Shown piece after piece: positions 1 through 8,209 of a stretch of 15,211 bases of DNA (position 1 is its first letter; each line of letters starts with the position of its first letter). The position numbers and the translations under genes were made by a program. The DNA is from Oscillospiraceae bacterium (GTDB lineage: Bacteria; Bacillota; Clostridia; UBA1381), in NCBI GenBank assembly GCA_015068545.1, contig SVKH01000021.1, positions 1-15,211 of the forward strand, in the 5' to 3' direction. The notes under the pieces were generated by a model that did no database searches, was not told the origin of the DNA, and was given only the letters and a program-made list of their open reading frames with translations.

Positions 1-1
1 A

Positions 2-652
2 TGTAACGTTAAGTTTGAAACAAACGGCGGAAGCTCAATCTCAAACAAGAGTGTAAGAAGAGGAGTAGCTGTTGAAGAACCATCAGAGCCTACTAAGGAA
101 GGTTACGAATTCAAGGGATGGTATACCGATAAAGACCTAACCAAGAAGTACAACTTCTCAACACCGGTAACAAAGGCAATGACTCTATACGCAAAATGGG
201 AAGAAATAGACGCCGGAACAGACTATGAGCCGGATGTAGAGGCTGGGGAAGAAAATGAGGAAGAAACCGAAGTTGAAGATGGAAGCCAAATTGTTTTGAC
301 AATCGGCAACAAGGATGCTGTTGTATTTGGCGAGATCATGTCAAATGACGTTGCTCCTAAGATCGTAAACGACAGAACAATGCTTCCTATCAGATTCATT
401 GCAGAAGCTTTAGGTGCAGAAGTTAAATGGAATGCAGATACACGCAAGGTTACAATCGTAAAGGATGATATCGAGATCATTATCACAATAGATTCCGATA
501 AGGCAATTGTAAACAATACCGTAATTTCTCTTGACAGTCCTGCATTTATCGAATCTGACAGAACATACCTACCACTAAGATTTGTTTCTGAAAATCTTGG
601 CGCAAAGGTTGAATGGAAAGCAGATAGACAGCAGGTTGTTATTACAAAATAA
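2..652 (+). CDS. Surface protein C-terminus: InlB-type repeat plus stalk domain (5' partial)
   Basis: The frame is open from the left edge, so only the C-terminal 216 residues or so are present. Residues 1-62 of the fragment look like an InlB B-type (Listeria-Bacteroides) repeat: a conserved GYEFKGWYTD segment, then a spacer, then MTLYAKWEE. An acidic linker follows (about residues 63-95, rich in Glu/Asp). Residues 97-216 match the copper amine oxidase N-terminal-like 'stalk' domain (PF07833 type), with the paired signatures NDRTMLPIRFIAEALGAEVKW and SDRTYLPLRFVSENLGAKVEW. Such domains in Clostridia usually belong to secreted or wall-attached proteins and are non-catalytic, so no enzyme activity is implied. 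The N-terminus, where a signal peptide would lie, is outside the window. A strong hairpin terminator lies 12 bases after the stop codon, so this is the last gene of its transcript. The internal ATG at 179 is not the real start, because the repeat begins well upstream of it. Confidence 0.88.
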   Translation, partial: CNVKFETNGGSSISNKSVRRGVAVEEPSEPTKEGYEFKGWYTDKDLTKKYNFSTPVTKAMTLYAKWEEIDAGTDYEPDVEAGEENEEETEVEDGSQIVLTIGNKDAVVFGEIMSNDVAPKIVNDRTMLPIRFIAEALGAEVKWNADTRKVTIVKDDIEIIITIDSDKAIVNNTVISLDSPAFIESDRTYLPLRFVSENLGAKVEWKADRQQVVITK

Positions 653-664
653 AATAACTTAATC

Positions 665-702
665 AAAGCCGTTATGCGACGTCGCTGTTGCATAACGGCT
701 TT
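665..702 (+). terminator. Intrinsic terminator after the surface-protein gene
   Basis: Positions 665-677 (AAAGCCGTTATGC) and 690-702 form a perfect 13-bp inverted repeat with a 12-nt loop. The 3' arm ends in TTT, but there is no longer T run. It starts 12 bases after the stop at 652. Confidence 0.8.
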
Positions 703-743
703 TGCGTATAAAAAAAGCAGGAGGATACATGACTCCTTGTGGC

Positions 744-777
744 AAAAAAAGAGTGACACAATACAGCTTTGTGCCAC
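744..777 (-). terminator. Intrinsic terminator for the metallophosphoesterase gene
   Basis: Read on the minus strand, GTGGCACAA (777-769) pairs with TTGTGTCAC (761-753) across a 7-nt loop. This gives a 9-bp stem with one G-T wobble. Seven T residues follow shortly after it on the minus strand (seen as A744-A750 on the plus strand). It lies about 70 bases beyond the stop codon of the minus-strand gene ending at 848. Confidence 0.72.
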
Positions 778-847
778 CATGATAACGTAATTTAAAATAT
801 TTACGCTTCGTTTCTTTATATGCAAGTCCGCTTTACCTTAATAATTT

Positions 848-1633
848 TTAATACGCCGTTTCGTTTTGCCTGTGAAGAGTTACAATGCCCACATCAGGTG
901 GATTACCAAAACGAGGCACAGGCAGAGTATTGCCAACACCTCTATTTACCACCATGGAGGTGTTTTTGTTATTATAAATACCTGCTGTGTATTTCGGGAA
1001 CAGCATTCCGGATTTTGATAAAATAGCGGAGGTAGGTCCACACACACCACCGATTAAAGGCAGGCGAACCTGACCGCCGTGCATATGCCCTGAGAGTATC
1101 AGGTCAAATCCGAAATCTTTTACTAGGTCAAATAGGTTTGCTCTGTGGAATAAGAGTATACCAAATCCATCATATTCCGGTAATTGTGCGTATGAATCAG
1201 CCACGTTTTTTGCTATAATATCCGGAATTTTGGAAAAAGGGTCCTCCATGCCGAAGAGTGCTATTTCGCTGCCGTTTTTACTGAGTTTTACCATTTCGTT
1301 TCGCAGAAAGGTTACATTTGCATCTTCAATTTCTTTTATTATCCGATTGTGGTTTGGACGCCATAGGTCGTGGTTGCCTGTTACAGCGTATATAGGGGCG
1401 AGAGAAGATAGCTTCTCCATCAGGCTTATTGTTTTGTCGTAGGGCTTGTCGTTGTCATGGACCAGGTCGCCTGTTACCGCTATAATATCAGGTGTATTTT
1501 CTTTAACAGCCTCGAATATGCCTTCTGCCGGCACAGAATGCAGGTCAGAAATATGTGCAATTTTAAATCCGTCAAAGGCTTGAGGCAGATTCTTTTCGTA
1601 CAGCATATAGGACGATGCCTTGGCAAGGCTCAT
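848..1633 (-). CDS. Calcineurin-like metallophosphoesterase (YkuE-like)
   Basis: A 261-residue predicted metal-dependent phosphohydrolase. All the family's metal-binding blocks are in order: HISDLH (D30, H32), GDLV (D56), GNHD (N87, H88), the mid-domain histidine in LLFHRAN (H163), and GHMHGGQ (H183, H185). This is the fold of YkuE and LpxH-like enzymes, which act on phosphomono- or diesters. The actual substrate cannot be read from sequence. Many YkuE-type proteins carry an N-terminal transmembrane helix or signal, but this one begins only about 25 residues before the first motif and has no hydrophobic leader, so it is probably cytoplasmic. The start at 1633 is supported by GGAGG seven bases upstream on the minus strand. 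It appears monocistronic, with a divergent promoter shared with the miaB region and its own terminator downstream. Confidence 0.88.
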   Translation of the reverse strand: MSLAKASSYMLYEKNLPQAFDGFKIAHISDLHSVPAEGIFEAVKENTPDIIAVTGDLVHDNDKPYDKTISLMEKLSSLAPIYAVTGNHDLWRPNHNRIIKEIEDANVTFLRNEMVKLSKNGSEIALFGMEDPFSKIPDIIAKNVADSYAQLPEYDGFGILLFHRANLFDLVKDFGFDLILSGHMHGGQVRLPLIGGVCGPTSAILSKSGMLFPKYTAGIYNNKNTSMVVNRGVGNTLPVPRFGNPPDVGIVTLHRQNETAY

Positions 1634-1706
1634 AATAATTCCTCCAGTTTATGTTTCTATTATTCATATAAGATAAATTTTTCTGATTGATAAAGTATAT
1701 GAAAGT

Positions 1707-1735
1707 ATTATATCATTTTTTGCGATAAAAGGCAA
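1707..1735 (-). promoter_or_regulatory. Sigma-A-type promoter for the metallophosphoesterase
   Basis: On the minus strand, TTGCCT (1735-1730) and a perfect TATAAT (1712-1707) are separated by 17 bases. The predicted leader is about 65 nt before the ATG at 1633. It is back to back with the proposed miaB promoter. Confidence 0.6.
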
Positions 1736-1742
1736 TTAGATA

Positions 1743-1771
1743 TTGTTTTTTTGGTGTAAATATGATAAAAT
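1743..1771 (+). promoter_or_regulatory. Probable promoter of the miaB-mutSL cluster
   Basis: TTGTTT (1743-1748) and TAAAAT (1766-1771) are 17 bases apart and about 30 bases upstream of the miaB start. Other -10 choices exist in this AT-rich stretch, so the exact boxes are uncertain. Confidence 0.42.
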
Positions 1772-1800
1772 ACTAAAGATGAGAAACTTTTGGAGGAAGT

Positions 1801-3219
1801 ATGGCAAATTATGTTGATAAAGCCGAGATGGACAGGCAGAAATCCTATCTCTACAAGCTACAAGAAATAAATAACAATTTTTTAAAAGAACATGGCAGAA
1901 AGCCTTTGGCAAACACCGAAACCTACGGATGTCAGCAGAATGAGAATGATACCGAGAGGATAAGAGGTATGCTATCTGCTGCCGGCTTCGATTTTTGCGA
2001 AAGTCATGACGAAGCTGACCTTGTCATATACAATACCTGTGCGGTAAGAGAAAATGCAGAGGATAAGGTGTATGGCAGGCTGGGTATATTAAAGCATGTT
2101 AAGGAATCGCGTCCGGATATGATTATTGCTCTGTGCGGATGTATGGTGCAACAGGATCATATCGTAGAAAAGCTGAAAAAGATTCACTCTCATGTGGATT
2201 TGATATTCGGTACTCATGCCCTTTACCGTTTGCCGGAGCTTCTGTATAACACCATAAGCCAAAAGAAAAAAGTGGTAGATACAGAAAATTGTGACGGCAG
2301 AATAGCGGAAGATATTCCTATTTTGAGGGACTCATCGGACAAAGCATGGGTGAGTATTATGTATGGATGCAACAACTTTTGCTCCTACTGCATAGTCCCT
2401 TATGTTAGAGGAAGAGAACGAAGCAGAAAGCCGGAAATGATATTAAGCGAAATAAATGAACTGGTAGAAAATGGAGTGACAGAAATTTGCCTTTTGGGGC
2501 AAAATGTTAATTCATACGGAAAGGACCTTGAGGAAGATATAGACTTTTCCGATTTATTAAAAATGGTAGATGCCATAGAAGGCGTAAAAAGAATACGGTT
2601 TATGACATCCCATCCAAAGGACTTTGGTGATAAGCTTATCGAAACCATGGCAAACAGTGAAAAAATATGTAAGCAGCTTCATCTTCCTTTCCAAGCGGGA
2701 AACGACAGAGTTTTAAAGGATATGAACCGCAAGTACACCAAGGCAGAATATCTGGAAAAAATTCGTAAGGTAAAGGAGAAAATTCCGGATATTTACCTTT
2801 CCTCAGATGTAATAGTAGGATTTCCTACCGAAACCAATGAGGAATTTTTGGATACTATCCAAGTTTTAAAAGAGGTAGAGTTTGACATGATCTTCTCTTT
2901 TATATATTCCAAGAGAGAAGGCACACCTGCCGCGGAAATGGATTTTGTGCTTTCCGAAGAGGAAATTCATAATAATTTCAACACCCTTTTAGAAGTGCAA
3001 AACGAGATTTCCAAGAGGAAGAATGATGCCTATGTTGGCAGAATATGCAGCGTGCTTGTAGAGGGCGAAAGCAAAAATAATCCAGAAATGCTGTCCGGCA
3101 GGACAGACTCATCCAAAATAGTAAACTTTAAGGGCGACAGCTCTTTAAAAGGAAAATATGTAAATGTAAAAATAACCCAAGCTCATACATGGAGTCTAAA
3201 TGGTGAGCTAGTGGAATAA
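1801..3219 (+). CDS. miaB: tRNA-2-methylthio-N6-dimethylallyladenosine synthase MiaB
   Basis: A radical-SAM methylthiotransferase of 472 residues that converts i6A37 to ms2i6A37 in tRNAs reading UNN codons. Residues about 37-150 form the UPF0004 domain, with the three cluster-binding cysteines C44 (TYGCQQNEND), C80 (NTCAVRENAEDKVYG) and C114 (CGCM). The radical-SAM motif is CNNFCSYC (C190, C194, C197), followed by IVPYVRGRERSR. A C-terminal TRAM RNA-binding domain covers about residues 405-470. Length and motif order are normal for the family. GGAGG lies five bases before the ATG. It is the first gene of the cluster, 18 bases from the next gene. Its substrate is made by MiaA, encoded at the far end of the same cluster. 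Confidence 0.96.
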   Translation: MANYVDKAEMDRQKSYLYKLQEINNNFLKEHGRKPLANTETYGCQQNENDTERIRGMLSAAGFDFCESHDEADLVIYNTCAVRENAEDKVYGRLGILKHVKESRPDMIIALCGCMVQQDHIVEKLKKIHSHVDLIFGTHALYRLPELLYNTISQKKKVVDTENCDGRIAEDIPILRDSSDKAWVSIMYGCNNFCSYCIVPYVRGRERSRKPEMILSEINELVENGVTEICLLGQNVNSYGKDLEEDIDFSDLLKMVDAIEGVKRIRFMTSHPKDFGDKLIETMANSEKICKQLHLPFQAGNDRVLKDMNRKYTKAEYLEKIRKVKEKIPDIYLSSDVIVGFPTETNEEFLDTIQVLKEVEFDMIFSFIYSKREGTPAAEMDFVLSEEEIHNNFNTLLEVQNEISKRKNDAYVGRICSVLVEGESKNNPEMLSGRTDSSKIVNFKGDSSLKGKYVNVKITQAHTWSLNGELVE

Positions 3220-3237
3220 GAGAAAGAGGTAGTAAAA

Positions 3238-3615
3238 ATGACAATTATAGAAAAAGCACACGAATTAGGAAAGTTAATTAAGGAATCCCCTGAGATGGAG
3301 GCGTTAAAAGCGGCGGAAGCAGCTCAGGCAAATGACGAAGAGGCACAAAAATTTGTTGCAGATTTTAACATAAAGAGAATGAATCTTGCAAGAGATATTC
3401 AAGAAGGCAAAATTTCTCAGGAAGATGCCATCAAAGCGAACAACGAAGCTTTTGAAGAAATGGTAGGAAAATGCAAGGTTATCAAAGACTATGTAGAAGC
3501 TAAAAAGAGCTTTGACAAAATCGTAAATGATGTAAATAATATCATTAACATCTATATTGCAGGTGAGCCGGAGGGTTGTACCCATAACTGTCATACCTGT
3601 GGAGGCTGTCACTAA
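3238..3615 (+). CDS. YlbF/YmcA-family protein with Cys-rich C-terminal tail
   Basis: A 125-residue, mostly helical and charged protein. The fold signature (AHELGKLIKESPEMEALKAA at the start, then paired helices to about residue 108) matches the YlbF/YmcA (Com_YlbF, formerly DUF964) family. In Bacillus subtilis, YlbF and YmcA join YaaT in a complex that affects RNase Y-dependent RNA maturation, competence, biofilm and sporulation, and that complex has been reported to carry [4Fe-4S] clusters. Here the last dozen residues hold four cysteines spaced CxxxCxxCxxC (C114, C118, C121, C124) plus two histidines, which suggests metal or Fe-S binding (inference). GAGG precedes the ATG. The gene is 18 bases after miaB and 50 before mutS, so it is very likely co-transcribed. 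I cannot tell whether it is the YlbF or YmcA equivalent, so I give no symbol. Confidence 0.85.
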   Translation: MTIIEKAHELGKLIKESPEMEALKAAEAAQANDEEAQKFVADFNIKRMNLARDIQEGKISQEDAIKANNEAFEEMVGKCKVIKDYVEAKKSFDKIVNDVNNIINIYIAGEPEGCTHNCHTCGGCH

Positions 3616-3665
3616 AATCTAAAGCAAGGGAACTTGCGTAAATTACGGAACAGGAGAGAACGGCA

Positions 3666-6242
3666 ATGGCGGAAAATAAGCTATCGCCTATGATGGGCAG
3701 ATATTTACAAACAAAAGAAGAATATCCGGATTGCATACTTTTTTACCGATTGGGAGACTTTTATGAAATGTTCTTTGAGGATGCCGTTACGGTATCACGG
3801 GAACTGGAGCTTACCCTTACAGGAAAAAACTGCGGTCTTCCTGAGCGCGCACCCATGTGTGGTGTGCCTTTTCATAGTGCCTCGGTATATATCCAAAGGC
3901 TTGTGGCAAAGGGATATAAGGTAGCGATTTGTGAACAGCTTGAGGATGCAAAGGAAGCAAAAGGACTAGTGGATAGAGGAGTGATAAAGGTAGTAACTCC
4001 GGGTACTGTCACAGACGAGAATATGCTTGACGAAAGAAAGAATAATTACCTTTGCGTTTTGTATAAAGAAAACAGCACTGCTCTTGCGTTTTGCGATATT
4101 TCCACAAGTGAGGTGTTTGTGACAGTAACAGAAAATACCAAGTCTGCACTTAACGAAATTGCCAGATATTCTCCCAGCGAAATAATACTGAATAATATCG
4201 CAAAACCCCAATTTGAAAAGGAAATAATGGGAAGATTGACCTGCCATATGGAGGCATACGACGACAGTTACTTCGTTTTTGATGAGGATGTGATTTCCGG
4301 TCAGTTTAAAATGAGCTCAGGGGAGCTAGGTATAGATATACCGGAGATGAAAGGCGCTGTGTGCGCTATGCTTGCATACCTTGAGCATACCCAAAAGGGC
4401 AGAGTTAGCTTTATAAATAAGCTGTCTGTTTACAGTGTCAATGAATTTATGGATATTGACATAGCTACAAGGCGAAATCTGGAAATTACAGAGACTATGC
4501 GAGATAAGGCGAAAAAGGGGTCTCTATTGGGAATTTTGGACCGGACAAAAACCTCCATGGGCGCAAGAAAACTAAAGCAATGGATAGAAAAACCGCTTAT
4601 CAATTCCATCGAGATAAACAAAAGACTGTTTTCGGTGGAAGAGCTTACAAAAGACGTTATACTGTGTGATGATTTTTGCGAGCTGTTGTCCGGTATATAT
4701 GATATATCCAGAATTGTAAGCAGAATTTCCCTAAATTCAGCGTCTCCAAGAGATATGCTGGCTCTTAAAAATTCACTGCTGAAGCTTCCGGAGTTAAATT
4801 ATCTTTTATCCAGAGCAAATTCTCCAATCCTTTCCGAAATGAACAAAAACTTTGATATTATGGCGGATATAAGCGAGATTTTGCAAAATGCCATAAATGA
4901 CGAAGTGCCACTTACCCTAAAGGATGGCAAGGTGATAAAATCGGGCTACAACAGCGAGCTTGATGAGTTAAGACAGATGGCTACCGACGGAAGAGCCTGG
5001 ATTCTGTCGGCGGAAGCTCAGGAAAGAGAAAAAACAGGCATCAAAACCTTGAAAATAGGATATAACAAGGTATTCGGCTACTACATTGAGGTTACCAAGC
5101 TAAACAGCGATATGGTGCCGGACACATATATAAGAAAGCAAACTCTGGTGAATGCAGAAAGATACATAACACCGGAGCTTAAGGATATGGAAAACAAGGT
5201 GCTGGGAGCATCAGAGAGATACATCGCGTTGGAAACTCAAATATTTGAGGATATACGCAGGATGATTGCAGGCGAAGAAGAAAGGCTCAGAAAGGTCTGC
5301 GACATAATTGCGACGGTAGACGTTCTTTGCTCCTATGCTCAGGTTGCAATAAAGAACAGCTACACCATGCCTGAGGTAACCGAAACAGGCGAGATAATCA
5401 TAAAGGACGGAAGGCATCCGGTAGTAGAAAAAACTCTTAAAAACAGTCTTTTTGTGCCGAATGATACCACTCTTGACTGTGGGGAAAACCGTCAGATGAT
5501 GATAACCGGACCTAACATGGCGGGTAAATCCACATATATGAGGCAGGTTGCGCTCATAACGTTAATGGCGCAGATAGGAAGTTTTGTACCTGCCGGTTAC
5601 GCAAAAATCGGCATAGTAGATAGAATTTTCACCCGTGTTGGTGCATCGGATGATATTGCTCAGGGCCAAAGTACCTTTATGCTGGAAATGGTGGAAGTTG
5701 CTAATATCATAGAGAATGCTACATCAAAGTCTCTTGTTATTTTGGATGAAATCGGCAGAGGTACATCCACTTTTGACGGACTTTCAATAGCATGGGCTGT
5801 GGCAGAGCATATGCAGGGTAAAATCAAGGCAAAAACCTTGTTCGCAACCCACTATCATGAGCTTACTCAGCTTGAGAATTGCTTAGATGGTATAAAAAAC
5901 TATTCCATAGCAGTAAAAAAGCATGGTGATGATATTACCTTTTTAAGGAAGATAATAAGAGGCGGAGCTGACGATAGCTACGGTATAGAGGTTGCGGCGC
6001 TTGCAGGAGTGCCAAAAAGCGTTATCAAAAGGGCGAAGGAAGTTTTAAAGAAGATAGAAAATGACGATTTAGAAGGCGCATACATCGTGAAGAAATCTCA
6101 GGAAAGCACGAATCAGATAGATATTTTTGACACCGTATCAAATGAGGTAGTGGAGGAGCTAAAGAGTATGGACGTGACCACTTTTACCCCAATTGAGGCT
6201 ATGAATAAGTTGTATGAGCTGTCTAAGAAAGTGAAGGATTGA
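3666..6242 (+). CDS. mutS: DNA mismatch repair protein MutS
   Basis: An 858-residue MutS1, which recognises base mismatches and small loops and recruits MutL. The N-terminal mismatch-binding domain has the F-x-E motif within GDFYEMFFEDA (F32, E34). Connector, lever and clamp domains follow, then the ABC-type ATPase: Walker A TGPNMAGKST (about 614-623), the Q-loop/signature region with ASDDIAQGQSTFM, Walker B LVILDEIGRGTSTFDG, and the switch histidine in FATHYHEL. Near the C-terminus, QIDIF (817-821) fits the beta-clamp-binding pentamer seen in Gram-positive MutS. The ATG is preceded by GGAGAG. The stop codon is separated from the mutL ATG by a single base, so the two are translationally coupled. 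Length is normal and no lesion is seen. Confidence 0.97.
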   Translation: MAENKLSPMMGRYLQTKEEYPDCILFYRLGDFYEMFFEDAVTVSRELELTLTGKNCGLPERAPMCGVPFHSASVYIQRLVAKGYKVAICEQLEDAKEAKGLVDRGVIKVVTPGTVTDENMLDERKNNYLCVLYKENSTALAFCDISTSEVFVTVTENTKSALNEIARYSPSEIILNNIAKPQFEKEIMGRLTCHMEAYDDSYFVFDEDVISGQFKMSSGELGIDIPEMKGAVCAMLAYLEHTQKGRVSFINKLSVYSVNEFMDIDIATRRNLEITETMRDKAKKGSLLGILDRTKTSMGARKLKQWIEKPLINSIEINKRLFSVEELTKDVILCDDFCELLSGIYDISRIVSRISLNSASPRDMLALKNSLLKLPELNYLLSRANSPILSEMNKNFDIMADISEILQNAINDEVPLTLKDGKVIKSGYNSELDELRQMATDGRAWILSAEAQEREKTGIKTLKIGYNKVFGYYIEVTKLNSDMVPDTYIRKQTLVNAERYITPELKDMENKVLGASERYIALETQIFEDIRRMIAGEEERLRKVCDIIATVDVLCSYAQVAIKNSYTMPEVTETGEIIIKDGRHPVVEKTLKNSLFVPNDTTLDCGENRQMMITGPNMAGKSTYMRQVALITLMAQIGSFVPAGYAKIGIVDRIFTRVGASDDIAQGQSTFMLEMVEVANIIENATSKSLVILDEIGRGTSTFDGLSIAWAVAEHMQGKIKAKTLFATHYHELTQLENCLDGIKNYSIAVKKHGDDITFLRKIIRGGADDSYGIEVAALAGVPKSVIKRAKEVLKKIENDDLEGAYIVKKSQESTNQIDIFDTVSNEVVEELKSMDVTTFTPIEAMNKLYELSKKVKD

Positions 6243-6243
6243 T

Positions 6244-8208
6244 ATGGGAATTGTAAACGTACTTCCTTTGGAAATATCCAATAAAATAGCTGCCGGAGAG
6301 GTGGTTGAACGTCCTGCATCGGTAATAAAGGAACTGGTGGAAAATGCAATAGATGCCGGAAGTACAAGGATTAGCGTGGAGATAAAGAATGGCGGAGTTA
6401 CATATATGCGTGTAACCGATAACGGCTGCGGTATGAGCAAATCAGATGCAACCGAAGCCTTCAAACGCCATGCTACCAGTAAAATAAAGACAGAAGAGGA
6501 TCTTGACGCTATCTATACACTGGGCTTCAGAGGTGAGGCTCTTTCCAGTATCGGTGCGGTTTCCAAGGTGGAGCTTTACACAAAACGCAAGGAGGATGAA
6601 ACCGGTGTATGCGTCACCTGCTTTGGCGGAGAAATCCACGAAGCCACAGAGGCCGGAACACCGGATGGAACTACCTTTGTAGTAAATACTCTCTTTTACA
6701 ATACACCTGCAAGAATGAGGTTTTTAAAGAGAGATGCAACCGAAGCGGCTGCGATAACCGATATAATGGAGAGATTTATCCTATCCCATCCGGAGATATC
6801 CTTTTCCTACATAGTAGAGGGTAAGGAAAAGTACAATACATCAGGAGATGGCAAGCTGGAAAATTGCATTTTTGCCATATATGGAAAAAACTATGCAAAG
6901 TCGGTCATATCGGTAGATTATGCCGATGAGTGGGTAAAGATCACCGGTCTTATAGGCAGGGGAGATACAGCAAGACCGAATAGGAATTATCAAAGCTATT
7001 TTGTGAATGGCAGATATATAAAAAGTCCACTGCTTATGAAAGCGGTGGAGGAAGCATACAAAAATCAGGTGATGATAGGCAAGTACCCTATGGTGGTTTT
7101 GAATATAGAAATAAACCCAAAATTCACTGATATAAACGTGCATCCCACAAAACTGGAGGTTAAATTCTCCAATGAATCTGAGATTTACCGCTCAGTTTAT
7201 CATGGGGTGAAGAATGCGTTGTACGCACTGCCGAATGTACCTCAAATAGAGCGAAGGACCACTGTTAAAACAGAATTTGTGGCAGATAAGGCTAGGGTAT
7301 CGAGTCAGGAGGAGATAGAGATACCTGCCAAAATTGAGGAGAAACCAAAAAGGCAAGAAAAAGTATATGAGCCTGTGGCAGGAAATGCGTGGGGTTTAGG
7401 AGAGATGGACGAAAAATGCGAAGCGCCTAAGCCTGTTGTAGAGAAAAAGAAGCTAACCACATACAAAGCGGATGTAAGTCCGGAGTATTTTCGGGAAAAG
7501 CAAAAGGAGTGCAACCGTGAGGCTGATATAAAGAAAATAGAGTTTTACAGCATGGTTGCGGAAAATGTTGAAAAAAGTAAGTATGAAGAGGAAACTAAGC
7601 CGTCTGTAAAGGAAACATGGGGCTTTGATACCGAAAATATCAGGGTAGTAGGGCAGATTTTTGATAGCTTTATTCTGGCAGAGTCAGGAGATACCATGAT
7701 AGTAGCAGATCAGCACGCGGCACACGAAAGGCTGAAGTATGAGGCTCTTATAAAGGAGCTTGCTACAAAAACTGTTACACCTCAGATGCTTATGATTCCG
7801 GTGATATGCGATCTCTCGCCAAGCGAATATGTGTGCTATTTGGAGAATGAGCAGGAGTTTTGCGATATGGGATTTGAGATAGAGAGTTTTGGTAGTAATT
7901 CTCTTCTTATTCGTGCTACTCCCGAGGCGCTGGATGAGGATGAATTGAAGCAGGTTGTTATTGAAATCATCGGTAATTTTGCAGATAATAAAGCCTCTGC
8001 CATAACGGAAAAAACTCAGAGAGCTTTGTACACCATAGCTTGCAAGTCGGCAGTAAAGGCAAATCATAAGTTTGATAATCTGCAACTTGAAAAGCTTTTA
8101 AAAGAAGTTTTTGCCCTAGAGAATATCAACACCTGTCCCCATGGCAGACCAATCATTATAACTATGACGAAGAAAGAACTAGAAAAAGAGTTCAAAAGGA
8201 TTCTGTGA
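6244..8208 (+). CDS. mutL: DNA mismatch repair endonuclease MutL
   Basis: A 654-residue MutL. The N-terminal GHKL ATPase carries LVENAIDAG (about 31-39), DNGCGM (59-64), the HATSKI lid and GFRGEALSSI (94-103). A low-complexity charged linker runs from about residue 340 to 460. The C-terminal domain has the complete metal-dependent nicking-endonuclease set: DQHAAHERLKYE (D489 to E500), ACK (599-601) and CPHGRP (631-636). This implies a methyl-independent repair system without MutH, as in most Firmicutes. QMLMIP (514-519) fits the beta-clamp-contact motif known from Bacillus MutL. It starts one base after mutS and uses AAGGA inside the mutS end as its ribosome binding site. The 106-bp repeat array begins two bases after its TGA. 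Confidence 0.97.
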   Translation: MGIVNVLPLEISNKIAAGEVVERPASVIKELVENAIDAGSTRISVEIKNGGVTYMRVTDNGCGMSKSDATEAFKRHATSKIKTEEDLDAIYTLGFRGEALSSIGAVSKVELYTKRKEDETGVCVTCFGGEIHEATEAGTPDGTTFVVNTLFYNTPARMRFLKRDATEAAAITDIMERFILSHPEISFSYIVEGKEKYNTSGDGKLENCIFAIYGKNYAKSVISVDYADEWVKITGLIGRGDTARPNRNYQSYFVNGRYIKSPLLMKAVEEAYKNQVMIGKYPMVVLNIEINPKFTDINVHPTKLEVKFSNESEIYRSVYHGVKNALYALPNVPQIERRTTVKTEFVADKARVSSQEEIEIPAKIEEKPKRQEKVYEPVAGNAWGLGEMDEKCEAPKPVVEKKKLTTYKADVSPEYFREKQKECNREADIKKIEFYSMVAENVEKSKYEEETKPSVKETWGFDTENIRVVGQIFDSFILAESGDTMIVADQHAAHERLKYEALIKELATKTVTPQMLMIPVICDLSPSEYVCYLENEQEFCDMGFEIESFGSNSLLIRATPEALDEDELKQVVIEIIGNFADNKASAITEKTQRALYTIACKSAVKANHKFDNLQLEKLLKEVFALENINTCPHGRPIIITMTKKELEKEFKRIL

Positions 8209-8209
8209 A

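Noticed and set aside
223..825. Long minus-strand frame opposite the surface-protein gene
   Set aside because: It is a shadow of the plus-strand stalk-domain gene, runs through both terminators, and has no recognisable product.
3624..3637. GCAAG-GGAA-CTTGC hairpin between the YlbF-family gene and mutS as a terminator
   Set aside because: The stem is only five base pairs and no T run follows. It is more likely incidental or a weak processing site within the operon.
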